Source: Chitinophagales bacterium (GTDB lineage Bacteria > Bacteroidota > Bacteroidia > Chitinophagales > CAIODY01). From it: DNA of 41,535 bases. The stretch spans positions 1-41,535 of the forward strand of contig CANFST010000023.1 in assembly GCA_947449695.1 (NCBI GenBank), given 5' to 3'. Under the pieces are notes generated by a model that worked only from the letters and a program-made list of their open reading frames with translations, was not told where the DNA came from and did no database searches. The position numbers and the translations under genes are program-made. Each line of letters begins with the position of its first letter. Position 1 is the stretch's first letter. Shown here piece by piece: positions 1 to 8,716 of this stretch.

Positions 1-1
1 T

Positions 2-2524
2 ATGAATACATCTCCTTCCAATTCTTTCTGGCAATTTGATGCCAACTACTGGTTTCAAAAATTAAATACATCAGCCAATGGTTTATCACAAAATGGTGCA
101 GAAAAAATATTGGCGCAATCCAGTAATCAGAAAAAGGAAAAGTCAAGATTTGTAAAAGATGCTTTGCTTTTTATAGGTCAATTTAAAAGTCCACTGATGT
201 TGCTGTTGATTGGCGCAGTAATATTATCAGCCTTTCTGGGCGATACATCTGATGTGTTTATCATTTTGTTTATTGTTTTATCAACGGGGCTGTTAAGTTT
301 TTTTCAGGAAAGAAACGCTGGCAGAGTGGTAGAAAAACTGCAATCGATGATTGCTTTAAAAAGCACAGTCGTAAGAGATAATGTAGCTAAAGAAATTCCT
401 TCCTCACAAATTGTAAAAGGCGATGTGTTGTTGTTTAAAGCCGGCGATATGATTCCTGCCGATTGTATTTTGATTGAAGCGAATGAATTGAATGTAAACG
501 AAGCCAGCCTCACTGGTGAATCGTATCCAGTAAGAAAAGAAGTGGGTGTGATAGATGAACATACCGAATTAGCCAAAAGAAAAAATTGTTTGTGGGAAGG
601 AAGCAACGTGGTAAGCGGCACGGCAAAAGCATTAGTGGTGGCAACTGGCACTGAAACTATTTTTGGAAGTATTGCGCAAAGTGCATCAACATCAGTTGAA
701 ACTACTTTTGAAAAAGGCATCAAAGACTTTGGTTTTTTCTTAATGAAAATTACATTGGTGTTGGCAGTTTTTATTTTAATCGTCAATCTGTTGGGACACA
801 AAGGTGTTGTTGAATCAGCTTTGTTTGCTTTAGCATTAGCTGTGGGTATGGCTCCAGAATTGTTGCCTGCTATCACAACCATTGCTATGAGTGCAGGTGC
901 GAAAAGAATGCTGGATAAAAAAGTAATTGTAAAAAAGCTTAACTCTATTCAGAATCTGGGCGAAGTAAATTTATTATGTACCGATAAAACCGGCACGATA
1001 ACCGAAGGTGCCATCAATGTTTCGGGCTTGGTTGATATATCTGGAAATGAAAATGATTTTGTAAAAACATTGGCTTTCTGGAATGCCAGTTTTGAAACGG
1101 GTTATACCAACCCGATTGATGATGCATTGAAAAAAATAAAAATCACATCAATAATTTCACCCAAAAAAATTGGTGAGATTCCTTACGACTTCATCCGCAA
1201 ATGCCTTAGTATAGCAGTTGACAAAGGCGATGAGAAACTAATTATCAGCAAAGGTGCTTTCAATAATATTTTCAGCATTTGCAAAAGTGTAAGAATGGCT
1301 GATGGAAAAACGGAAGACATTTCTTCACACAATGATGCTATACAACAGTTGTATCAAAGCTTTGGTGAAAAAGGATTTAGAGCAATCGGCGTTTGTTATA
1401 AAAACATTTCTGTCGATTCTATCGCTAAAGAAGATGAAGTAGAAATGATTTTTGCAGGTTTTGTTTTGCTGCAAGACCCTGTAAAAGCAGGTATTACGGA
1501 TACTATTGCTGCTTTGAAAAAATTAGAAGTTGATTTGAAAATCATCACTGGTGATAATAAAAATGTAGCAAAATCAATAGGTGTAGCCATTGGCATAGCC
1601 AATCCTGTAGTGATGACGGGTGAAGAATTATTCAACACCAGCGGAATGGCTTTGGATGTGAAAGTAAAAGAAACACACATTTTTGCTGAAGTAGAACCGC
1701 AACAAAAAGAACGGATTATTCAGGCTCTGCGCAAGTCGTACACGGTTGCTTACATGGGCGATGGCATTAATGATGTGCCTGCTTTAACTGCTGCTGATGT
1801 TGGAATTTCAGTAGAGAATGCTGTAGATGTGGCAAGAGAAGCAGCAGATTTTGTGTTGATGGAAAAAGAATTAATGGTGTTAGTAGATGGCATCCGAGAA
1901 GGAAGAAAAACTTTTAGAAATACGCTGAAATATATTTTCATCAATACAGGTTCTACGTTTGGAAATATGTTTAGTGTGGCTGGTGCTTCTTTGCTGTTGC
2001 CTTTTTTGCCCATGTTGCCTAAACAAATTTTACTCACCAATTTCATCACCGATTTTCCTTACCTCACTGTGGCTTCAGATAATGTGGATGAAGAAGCATT
2101 AGAAAAACCTGGTAAATGGAATCTGAAATTCATTCGCAACTACATGATAATTTTTGGTATTCATAGCTCGTTGTTTGATTTAACAACATTTCTTACATTA
2201 TTATATGTGTTGAAGGTGAAAGAAACTGCTTTTCAAACTGGTTGGTTTGTAGAATCTATTTTAACGGAATTGTTTATTCTCTTTATCATTCGTACCAGGA
2301 AAAACTTTTTCAAAAGCCGGCCAGGAAAATATCTTTTCCTGTTGAGTATTTTAGGATTTATGATTACGATAGCATTGCCTTATATCCCTTACTTTGCTAA
2401 TGCAGTAGGCTTAGTTCCATTGTCATTTGCAAGTATGAGTGCGATGTTATTGATTGTTACTACCTATATTATTACAGCCGATTTATTAAAGGTCTGGTTC
2501 TTTAAAAAATATTCTAACAACTAA
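2..2524 (+). CDS. mgtA: Magnesium-transporting P-type ATPase (MgtA-like, P3B)
   Basis: An 840-residue P-type ATPase, expected to import Mg2+ across the inner membrane with ATP hydrolysis. The actuator loop TGES is at residues 171-174, the phosphorylated Asp lies in DKTGT at 328-332, and the hinge motif GDGIND is at 586-591. The membrane helix 4 motif reads PELLP at 285-289, as in MgtA-type pumps (PEMLP), rather than the PEGLP of Ca2+ pumps or the CPC of heavy-metal pumps. Length is slightly below the usual MgtA length of about 900, with a short N-terminus. The ATG is the second base of the window, so its promoter and any Mg2+-sensing leader are out of view. PPK2 follows 28 bp downstream on the same strand; polyphosphate kinases need Mg2+, so shared expression is plausible but inferred. 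A Ca2+ or other cation substrate cannot be excluded. Confidence 0.9.
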   Translation: MNTSPSNSFWQFDANYWFQKLNTSANGLSQNGAEKILAQSSNQKKEKSRFVKDALLFIGQFKSPLMLLLIGAVILSAFLGDTSDVFIILFIVLSTGLLSFFQERNAGRVVEKLQSMIALKSTVVRDNVAKEIPSSQIVKGDVLLFKAGDMIPADCILIEANELNVNEASLTGESYPVRKEVGVIDEHTELAKRKNCLWEGSNVVSGTAKALVVATGTETIFGSIAQSASTSVETTFEKGIKDFGFFLMKITLVLAVFILIVNLLGHKGVVESALFALALAVGMAPELLPAITTIAMSAGAKRMLDKKVIVKKLNSIQNLGEVNLLCTDKTGTITEGAINVSGLVDISGNENDFVKTLAFWNASFETGYTNPIDDALKKIKITSIISPKKIGEIPYDFIRKCLSIAVDKGDEKLIISKGAFNNIFSICKSVRMADGKTEDISSHNDAIQQLYQSFGEKGFRAIGVCYKNISVDSIAKEDEVEMIFAGFVLLQDPVKAGITDTIAALKKLEVDLKIITGDNKNVAKSIGVAIGIANPVVMTGEELFNTSGMALDVKVKETHIFAEVEPQQKERIIQALRKSYTVAYMGDGINDVPALTAADVGISVENAVDVAREAADFVLMEKELMVLVDGIREGRKTFRNTLKYIFINTGSTFGNMFSVAGASLLLPFLPMLPKQILLTNFITDFPYLTVASDNVDEEALEKPGKWNLKFIRNYMIIFGIHSSLFDLTTFLTLLYVLKVKETAFQTGWFVESILTELFILFIIRTRKNFFKSRPGKYLFLLSILGFMITIALPYIPYFANAVGLVPLSFASMSAMLLIVTTYIITADLLKVWFFKKYSNN

Positions 2525-2552
2525 TTTTTTCAAAAAAATAATTTCAAAAACA

Positions 2553-3302
2553 ATGAGCAAATCAATTCATTTAGATAAATTACCTACTCAGCCAACTGAT
2601 AAGATAACCAAAGCACAAGCCGAAAAAGAAACGGTGAAACTGATTGAAAAACTATCAGTGATACAAAACAAATTATATGCACAACGTGAATATGCAGTAC
2701 TGATTGTATTGCAAGGCATGGATGCATCGGGCAAAGATGGAGCTGTGAAAAATGTTTTTTCAGGTTTGAATCCTGCAGGTTGTAATGTAAAATCATTTAA
2801 AGCTCCGACTGAAGAAGAAATAGCACATCATTTTTTATGGCGCATTAATTTAGAATGCCCTGAAAAAGGAATGTTCAAGATTTTTAATCGCTCACATTAC
2901 GAAGATATTCTTGTGCCTTCGGTGGAGAAATATGTGAATGAAAAAGGTATCAAAGAAAGAATGAGAGAAATTAATTCGTTTGAAAAAGGATTGATACGAA
3001 ACAAAACAATTGTGATGAAATTCTATTTACATGTTTCCCACAATGAGCAATTGCGCCGCTTAGAAGACCGAAAGACAGATGAACACAAACGTTGGAAGTA
3101 TCAGCAAGAGGATGTGGCGGCAATTGCCAAGCACGATGAATACAAAAATGTGTACGATAAAATATTTAAACATTGCAATGAAGAAGCCAAATGGCACATC
3201 ATTCCAGCTGATACAAAATGGTATAAAAATTACAAGATTTTAAAAACAATTGTTGAAACGCTGGAAGAATATAAGATTGATTATCCAGAAGTGAAACTGT
3301 AA
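2553..3302 (+). CDS. ppk2: PPK2-family polyphosphate:nucleotide phosphotransferase
   Basis: A 249-residue cytoplasmic kinase that transfers phosphate between polyphosphate and a nucleoside di- or monophosphate. The P-loop GMDASGKDG is at residues 55-63, and the lid/Walker-B-like region begins at NRSHYED (112-118), both hallmarks of PPK2. The length suits a single-domain enzyme. The sequence alone does not decide between ADP, AMP or GDP as acceptor. It lies 28 bp after the Mg2+-ATPase gene and 65 bp before rfbB. No terminator is visible after it. Family assignment is secure; substrate is not. Confidence 0.92.
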   Translation: MSKSIHLDKLPTQPTDKITKAQAEKETVKLIEKLSVIQNKLYAQREYAVLIVLQGMDASGKDGAVKNVFSGLNPAGCNVKSFKAPTEEEIAHHFLWRINLECPEKGMFKIFNRSHYEDILVPSVEKYVNEKGIKERMREINSFEKGLIRNKTIVMKFYLHVSHNEQLRRLEDRKTDEHKRWKYQQEDVAAIAKHDEYKNVYDKIFKHCNEEAKWHIIPADTKWYKNYKILKTIVETLEEYKIDYPEVKL

Positions 3303-3367
3303 AATTTGTTCAAAAACTATTTCAATGCTATAATTTTATTTTCTTTGTAAATTCAATTTCAATTTTA

Positions 3368-4420
3368 ATGAAAAAGATTTTAATCACCGGAGGAGCTGGA
3401 TTTATTGGTTCGCATGTAGTTCGTTTATTTGTAAATAAATACGCTGATTACAAGATTTTCAATTTGGATGCCTTGACTTACGCAGGTAATTTGGAAAATT
3501 TGAAAGATATTGAGAACAAAGCGAATTATGTTTTTGTAAAAGGCGACATCACCGATGAAAAATTTATCAATGAATTATTTGCTGAAAATGATTTTGATGG
3601 GGTAATCCATTTAGCGGCTGAAAGCCACGTGGATAGAAGCATTTTAGACCCATTGCAATTTGTAAAAACAAATGTAATTGGCACAGTTACTTTATTGAAT
3701 GCTGCAAAAAATAATTGGAAAGATGCGATGGAAGGCAAACGCTTTTATCATGTTTCAACGGATGAAGTTTATGGCACTTTGGGAGATGAAGGTTTATTTT
3801 TAGAAACAACGCCTTATGATCCACACAGTCCGTATTCAGCCAGTAAAGCTAGCTCCGATCATTTTGTTAGAGCTTATCACGATACTTATAAATTACCTAT
3901 TTTGATTTCTAATTGCTCCAACAATTATGGTTCTCATCATTTTCCTGAAAAATTAATTCCATTAGCCATCAACAACATGAAAAATAAAAAGCCTGTGCCA
4001 GTTTATGGTAAAGGCGAAAATGTACGTGATTGGTTATTTGTAGAAGACCATGCACGAGCAATTGATACAATTTTTCACAATGGAAAAAATGGTGACACTT
4101 ATAATATTGGTGGTTTCAACGAATGGAAAAATATCGACTTGATTAATACGCTTTGTAAAATCATGGATAGAAAATTAAATCGTGCTGAAGGTGAAACTGC
4201 AACACTAATCACTTACGTGAAAGATAGAGCAGGACATGATTTGCGCTATGCCATTGATGCTTCAAAATTAAACAAAGAATTAGGTTGGAGTCCATCCTTA
4301 CAATTTGAAGAAGGCTTAGAACGCACTGTTGATTGGTATTTGGCGAACGAAGAATGGTTGAACAGAGTTACATCTGGCGATTATCAAAAGTATTATGATA
4401 CGCAATATGATAAGCGATAA
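3368..4420 (+). CDS. rfbB: dTDP-glucose 4,6-dehydratase
   Basis: A 350-residue short-chain dehydrogenase/reductase that converts dTDP-glucose to dTDP-4-keto-6-deoxyglucose, the second step of dTDP-rhamnose and other deoxysugar synthesis for O-antigen or exopolysaccharide. The NAD-binding GGAGFIG is at residues 8-14, the active-site Thr-Asp-Glu at 131-133 within STDEVYG, and the YxxxK pair at Tyr156/Lys160 (YSASK). Length matches the family. The usual partners rfbA, rfbC and rfbD are not adjacent, so this copy sits alone. It converges on the porin gene with only 6 bp between the stop codons and no clear terminator. Confidence 0.95.
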   Translation: MKKILITGGAGFIGSHVVRLFVNKYADYKIFNLDALTYAGNLENLKDIENKANYVFVKGDITDEKFINELFAENDFDGVIHLAAESHVDRSILDPLQFVKTNVIGTVTLLNAAKNNWKDAMEGKRFYHVSTDEVYGTLGDEGLFLETTPYDPHSPYSASKASSDHFVRAYHDTYKLPILISNCSNNYGSHHFPEKLIPLAINNMKNKKPVPVYGKGENVRDWLFVEDHARAIDTIFHNGKNGDTYNIGGFNEWKNIDLINTLCKIMDRKLNRAEGETATLITYVKDRAGHDLRYAIDASKLNKELGWSPSLQFEEGLERTVDWYLANEEWLNRVTSGDYQKYYDTQYDKR

Positions 4421-4426
4421 TAGGTT

Positions 4427-5740
4427 TTACATTTCCGCATGAAGTCTTACTGAAAAAACATTTGCAGGTCCTCTATCCCTATTGTAGCCAGGGTTTACAA
4501 TTAATTGATAGAATACACTCAAGAATAGATTGTTGCTGTTTAATGCAAATGAATAGTAGGTTTCAAAAACATTCTCTAAACCATAATTCAAATTTCCATC
4601 ACCTAACATAAATCCATTTCCACCAGCTTTTAAATAAGCCTGATGGTCTTTTGAAATGCCTGAAATAGCCAACGCAGCACCCCATGAATCATTTTCCCGT
4701 TTCCATTTATTACCGTTACCAGCAATTCCAAAACTTAATGATTGGTCAATTTCGGTGAAATGCCAAGTTTCATTTTTGCCATCATTCCATCCTGCTCTAA
4801 AAAAAACTCCATAGCTAGAATTAAGCCACTGTTCTACATTTAGGCAAAATCCATATTTTGTTCTGCCGCACATTCTGTTATCAACAATATTTGGGTTAAT
4901 GGGTTCTTGTTGCAAAATTTCTTTGTAATTGCCCATGTCAGTATTGGTTAAAAAACTCATCAAGTGAACTGCGCCATCTTTCTTCTTGAATTGATAATGA
5001 TGAACAAACTCAAAAGTTTCAGCATTGGCTTTTGTTAAATTTGGATTCATTTCACCACCATTAGCAACTGTGGGAACTTGCGATGTAGCCAATCTGAATT
5101 CATTCACAGGATTCACTAATTCAAATAACAAGGTAGGCGTATAACCACGAGTGTTTGCGGCATAATCCCATGCACCATTGTTCATTAATCCCCATGCGAT
5201 AAAATGAGTTCTTGGGTCATGGCTAAATGAATTGAAATCGAAATAATCACCTAAACTAATTTTACCAAAAGTGATTGAAAAATATTTTGTAGGAATATTT
5301 CCGGCTAATTGATTCGCACTACTTACTTGTGGAGTTTGATTGTGGTTGAGGGCAAATAATTGTCTGAGAGCCAATCGAGCTAAATATAATTTTGGTTCGG
5401 TGCTTCCTACGCGAAATGTTTCGCCATTTGTTGAAGAGGCAACACCCAATGCACTGCTCAAACCGCTTCCACCAGCTATTTCGGGGTTGCAAATCAAATT
5501 AGCGTTGTGCCATAAACGGGCTGTTGCAAATAAAGTTACAGTGATAGAAGTTTGTGTTTCTTCGGCAGTTTGCAAGCTGTTATCGCCTGAATAACTTGCC
5601 TTAAACATAGGCTTGTATTGCGTAATAACGGTTGATTGTGCATGAAATGAAAACTGTTTAGATTTTAATGAATCAGATGAGTTGGCAAATGCTGCACAAA
5701 AAAGAAAAACAGAAATTGTAGTGGTAAAAAAAAGTTTCAA
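4427..5740 (-). CDS. OprB-like carbohydrate-selective porin
   Basis: A 437-residue outer-membrane protein with an N-terminal signal peptide (about residues 1-19, ending near AFA-NSS). The mature N-terminus (FHAQSTVITQYKP), the motif NPEIAGGSG followed by GETFRVG, and the C-terminal NPGYNRDRGPANVFSVRLH resemble Bacteroidota OprB-type carbohydrate porins. The expected role is diffusion of sugars through the outer membrane. The only in-frame start that keeps the signal peptide is TTG at 5740; no in-frame ATG is found just upstream and the next Met lies beyond the signal. It is 40 bp downstream of gldD and may be cotranscribed. Family call is by pattern; substrate unknown. Confidence 0.75.
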   Translation of the reverse strand: MKLFFTTTISVFLFCAAFANSSDSLKSKQFSFHAQSTVITQYKPMFKASYSGDNSLQTAEETQTSITVTLFATARLWHNANLICNPEIAGGSGLSSALGVASSTNGETFRVGSTEPKLYLARLALRQLFALNHNQTPQVSSANQLAGNIPTKYFSITFGKISLGDYFDFNSFSHDPRTHFIAWGLMNNGAWDYAANTRGYTPTLLFELVNPVNEFRLATSQVPTVANGGEMNPNLTKANAETFEFVHHYQFKKKDGAVHLMSFLTNTDMGNYKEILQQEPINPNIVDNRMCGRTKYGFCLNVEQWLNSSYGVFFRAGWNDGKNETWHFTEIDQSLSFGIAGNGNKWKRENDSWGAALAISGISKDHQAYLKAGGNGFMLGDGNLNYGLENVFETYYSFALNSNNLFLSVFYQLIVNPGYNRDRGPANVFSVRLHAEM

Positions 5741-5780
5741 AAAAAAATGTTTAATAAAAATTGTAGTGGTTTTGAGCAGA

Positions 5781-6374
5781 TTATTTTTTCCATTTAAAAG
5801 TTTTAATCAAATGCTCAATGTCTTTGAAAACGAATCTGGTGGCTGGTGCTAATGAATCTTCATTCGGTTCGGCATAAAAATATAAAGCACCACGAACAAA
5901 ATGATTCATACTATCCGTAATGTAAAATTGATTGGCACTTGCAGCATTTCCTCTTACCAAAAACATTTGCCCAGCAACACCGTCGGATGGGTGAAATGTT
6001 GATTTATCAATTGCTTCAGCTTTCACACTGTGTTTAAATGTGAGTTGATAAGTATCTTCCAATAAGCGATAAAATACTTTTTTGTCGCCGTGCATTTCTT
6101 TATAACTTAAATGAATATTGGCATTTAATGCCGGAATGGAAATATTCAACCACCAGGGATTTTCGGGTTTCTGTCCGAAAAAATTAGTGTCGGGTTTCAC
6201 AGTTGCATACACTGGATATTCAAATGTGAACGGACCACTATTGTCGAATAATTTATAGCCAGTTCCTTTTGGCAAATGCACTCTTGGATAGCCTTTTGGC
6301 TTAGGTGTAAAATCATCATTATTGCAAGCACTCACTAAAATCGCAATAAAAAGTATAAAAAAAATGTATTTCAT
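5781..6374 (-). CDS. gldD: Gliding motility lipoprotein GldD
   Basis: A 197-residue lipoprotein. The signal peptide ends in the lipobox VSAC, giving Cys17 as the lipidated residue, followed by the acidic NNDD. Downstream, KPKGYPRVHLP and a PFTFEYP segment are typical of GldD, which is required for gliding and T9SS function in flavobacteria. Length is normal for the family (about 190). It stands apart from other gld genes in this window; a terminator precedes it, so it should have its own promoter and may be read through into the porin gene 40 bp downstream. The recognition is from conserved blocks, not a database search. Confidence 0.85.
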   Translation of the reverse strand: MKYIFFILFIAILVSACNNDDFTPKPKGYPRVHLPKGTGYKLFDNSGPFTFEYPVYATVKPDTNFFGQKPENPWWLNISIPALNANIHLSYKEMHGDKKVFYRLLEDTYQLTFKHSVKAEAIDKSTFHPSDGVAGQMFLVRGNAASANQFYITDSMNHFVRGALYFYAEPNEDSLAPATRFVFKDIEHLIKTFKWKK

Positions 6375-6380
6375 TATAAT

Positions 6381-6411
6381 AAAAAAGGCAACCTCAAAAA
6401 TAGTTTGCCTT
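6381..6411 (-). terminator. Intrinsic terminator after the Lys/Asp/Ser-rich gene
   Basis: On the minus strand AAGGCAA pairs with TTGCCTT (plus-strand arms 6385-6391 and 6405-6411), followed by a T tract. It lies in the gap between the repetitive lipoprotein stop and the gldD ATG and should separate the two transcripts. Confidence 0.65.
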
Positions 6412-6433
6412 CAACGACAAAAAGTTTAGGATA

Positions 6434-8602
6434 TTACTCGTCTTCGTCCTCAGCTGATTTTTTTAGTTTATTACTAGCTGATGGCTTTGCTTTAGAGGTT
6501 GATTCATTTTTAGATTTCGTTTTTGGGGCATCGTCCTCATCATCTCCATCATCATTTGATTTTTTTGATTTTGATGCAGTTGTTTTATTATTTTTCTTTG
6601 ATGCTTTAGCATCCTCATCATCGCTATCTTCATCATCGTCTGATTTTTTTGCAGCCTTTACTTTATCACTCGAAGATTTGGAAGTAGATGCTTTTTTCGC
6701 TTTTGCTTTTGGGGCATCGTCCTTATCATCGTCTGATTTTTTTGATTTTGATGCAGTTGTTTTATTATTTTTCTTTGATGCTTTAATATCCTCATCAGCA
6801 CTATCTTCATCATCGCCTGATTTTTTTGCAACCTTCGCAGATGAATTGCCAGAAGATTTTCTAGCATTATTAACCGATTTTTTTACAGGTGATTTTTTTG
6901 AGGTATTATCATCTGATTTTTTTGAATCTGAATCATCGTCTTCATCATCATTTGATTTTGACACTTTAGCAGTTTTTGCTGATTTTGCAGATGAATTAGT
7001 TGATCTTTTTGAAGTATTATCATCATCTTCTTCGTCGTCAGATTTTGATTTTTTAACAACAGATGATTTTGAACCAGTGCTCTTTTCTGAAGTTTTTTTC
7101 TTGTCATTTTCATCTTCTCCATTATCCTCTTTGGATTTAGAAGAAGTTGTTTTATTAGAGCTTACTTTCGATTTCTTAGGTGCCTCTTCTTCATCATCAC
7201 TATCTAACGTTTTTTTAGATTTTGAAACAGATGACTTACCTGAAGATTTTTTAGAAGATTTTGTGTCTGCATTATCATCTTCATCATCATCTGATGATTT
7301 ATTAGATTTCACTTTCTTGTCAGATGATTTGCTGTCAGAATTTTCATCCGAAGACGATTTAGAAGCATTATTTGTAGAACGTTTTGCATAATTAACTGAC
7401 TTTTTAACATTAGGATTTTTACTTTCTTTTGATGAATTTGCTTTGTCATCACCTTCCTCATCAGCATCTTTCTTTTTTGTTGATTTTTTTGAAGAAACAC
7501 TATCATCATCCTCGTCATCAGAGCTAACTTTTTTAGATTTTGCCTTAGCAGATGGTGCGCTATCATCAGATTCATCCACATCTCTTGATTTTGATGTGGA
7601 AGATTTCGTAGCTGATTTCGATGGCTTTGAAGGTGTATCATCTTCATCATCATCTGTTGATTTTGCTTTAGATTTTTTTGGAGGTGCATCATCGCCATCT
7701 TCATCTTCATTTACATGAGTAGATTTCGATTTAGTGGATTTTGCTGGCGCTGCATCTTCATCATCATCCGATGATTTTGCTTTAGATTTTTTTGGAGGTG
7801 CATCATCGCTATCTTCATCTTCATTTACATGAGCAGATTTCGATTTAGTAGATTTTGCTGGCACTGCATCTTCATCATCATCCGATGATTTTGCTTTAGA
7901 TTTTTTTGGAGTTACATCATCGCTATCTTCATCTTCATTTACATGAGTAGATTTCGATTTAGTGGATTTTGCTGGCGCTGCATCTTCATCATCATCCGAT
8001 GATTTTACTTTAGATTTTTTTGGAGTTGCATCATCGCTATCTTCGTCATCATTTGAATGCGCAGATTTTGATTTTGTCGATTTTGCCGGTGCTACATCCT
8101 CATCAGTATTTTCGTCGTTCCCTGATTTCTTTGGGGTATTATTTTTTTCAGGGTTTGGCAAACCAGCATTTTCTGCATCGTAATCACGTTCATTTGCTCG
8201 GTCCTGTGATTTTTTAGTAGCTTCAGGATTTGGATAATTTAAAGGAGTATCTTTAAAAGGCGCAGGTTGCAAATCTGGATTTTCAGATGTAGAGGAGGTT
8301 GTTTTACTATTTTGAGGATTAGTCGATTTTGCAGTACCAGCTTGTGGTTGCATCATATCATCATTCAATACATCATCATCTTTAGAATGTGTTTTGGTAT
8401 CTGTTTTTTTTGAATCTTTTTCTGATTTTTTAGCTCGAGCAGATGCACTGCTCATTCCATCGCTATGCTTAGAAGGCATCATGGTTTGAAAACCGCCAGG
8501 TTGTGGGGCGTCGCCAACATGCTTTGTAGTGCTGCATGCACTTATCAAAAACATAATTGAACCAAAGATGATGCTATAAAAATACTTCAACTGATTTTTC
8601 AT
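6434..8602 (-). CDS. Highly repetitive Lys/Asp/Ser-rich lipoprotein of unknown function
   Basis: A 722-residue protein that begins with a lipoprotein signal (lipobox LISAC, Cys23). Apart from about 140 residues of Pro/Asn/Thr-rich sequence at the N-terminus, it is low-complexity: blocks of Asp/Glu (SDDDED) alternate with Lys/Ser blocks (TKSKS, PKKSKAKS), making a polyampholyte that is almost certainly disordered. Residues of roughly 190-330 are a 38-residue repeat encoded by near-identical 114-bp DNA repeats; a second pair of longer repeats (ASKKNNKTTASKSKK) lies near the C-terminus. No catalytic domain is visible. The frame is real because it has a proper signal peptide, no interrupting stop and a terminator behind it. 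Its anchoring suggests a flexible periplasmic or surface brush; that is inference. The copy number of repeats may vary between strains. Confidence 0.8.
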   Translation of the reverse strand: MKNQLKYFYSIIFGSIMFLISACSTTKHVGDAPQPGGFQTMMPSKHSDGMSSASARAKKSEKDSKKTDTKTHSKDDDVLNDDMMQPQAGTAKSTNPQNSKTTSSTSENPDLQPAPFKDTPLNYPNPEATKKSQDRANERDYDAENAGLPNPEKNNTPKKSGNDENTDEDVAPAKSTKSKSAHSNDDEDSDDATPKKSKVKSSDDDEDAAPAKSTKSKSTHVNEDEDSDDVTPKKSKAKSSDDDEDAVPAKSTKSKSAHVNEDEDSDDAPPKKSKAKSSDDDEDAAPAKSTKSKSTHVNEDEDGDDAPPKKSKAKSTDDDEDDTPSKPSKSATKSSTSKSRDVDESDDSAPSAKAKSKKVSSDDEDDDSVSSKKSTKKKDADEEGDDKANSSKESKNPNVKKSVNYAKRSTNNASKSSSDENSDSKSSDKKVKSNKSSDDDEDDNADTKSSKKSSGKSSVSKSKKTLDSDDEEEAPKKSKVSSNKTTSSKSKEDNGEDENDKKKTSEKSTGSKSSVVKKSKSDDEEDDDNTSKRSTNSSAKSAKTAKVSKSNDDEDDDSDSKKSDDNTSKKSPVKKSVNNARKSSGNSSAKVAKKSGDDEDSADEDIKASKKNNKTTASKSKKSDDDKDDAPKAKAKKASTSKSSSDKVKAAKKSDDDEDSDDEDAKASKKNNKTTASKSKKSNDDGDDEDDAPKTKSKNESTSKAKPSASNKLKKSAEDEDE
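6520..6835 (-). repeat. Imperfect long direct repeat near the 3' end of the Lys-rich gene
   Basis: Two related segments encode ASKKNNKTTASKSKK followed by an acidic block and a Lys-rich tail. On the plus strand their shared core runs from the block around 6555-6610 and again around 6738-6788. Spacing is about 180 bp. They differ by point changes and by short codon insertions in the acidic run. Confidence 0.6.
7687..8142 (-). repeat. 114-bp tandem repeats (38 residues) inside the Lys-rich lipoprotein gene
   Basis: The same plus-strand sequence (catcatcgctatcttcatc) starts at 7687, 7801, 7915 and 8029, a strict 114-bp period. The first three copies differ at only about 5-7 bases each; the fourth, nearest the gene's 5' end, is more diverged, and a degenerate half copy precedes 7687. 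The unit keeps the frame (38 codons). The near identity at DNA level indicates recent expansion by slippage or unequal recombination. Confidence 0.9.
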
Positions 8603-8716
8603 TAGAAAAACAAAAATTTATTGGCTGCTAATTTACTCCTTTTATGTTATTTTTTAAGATTCTGATTCAGAAAACTACGATAATTTATACTTTTCAGGGT
8701 GTGCATTCTCCAACAA

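Noticed and set aside
6405-7391. Long plus-strand open frame (328 codons, Ser/Asp/Phe-rich) opposite the Lys-rich lipoprotein
   Set aside because: It is the antisense of Lys/Asp/Ser codon repeats, which rarely give stops; it has no signal, no promoter and no recognisable domain, whereas the minus frame has a lipobox and terminator.
7687-8142. CRISPR-like regular repeats
   Set aside because: The 114-bp units are contiguous, coding and without spacers; the same holds for the 51-bp units of the fibre gene.
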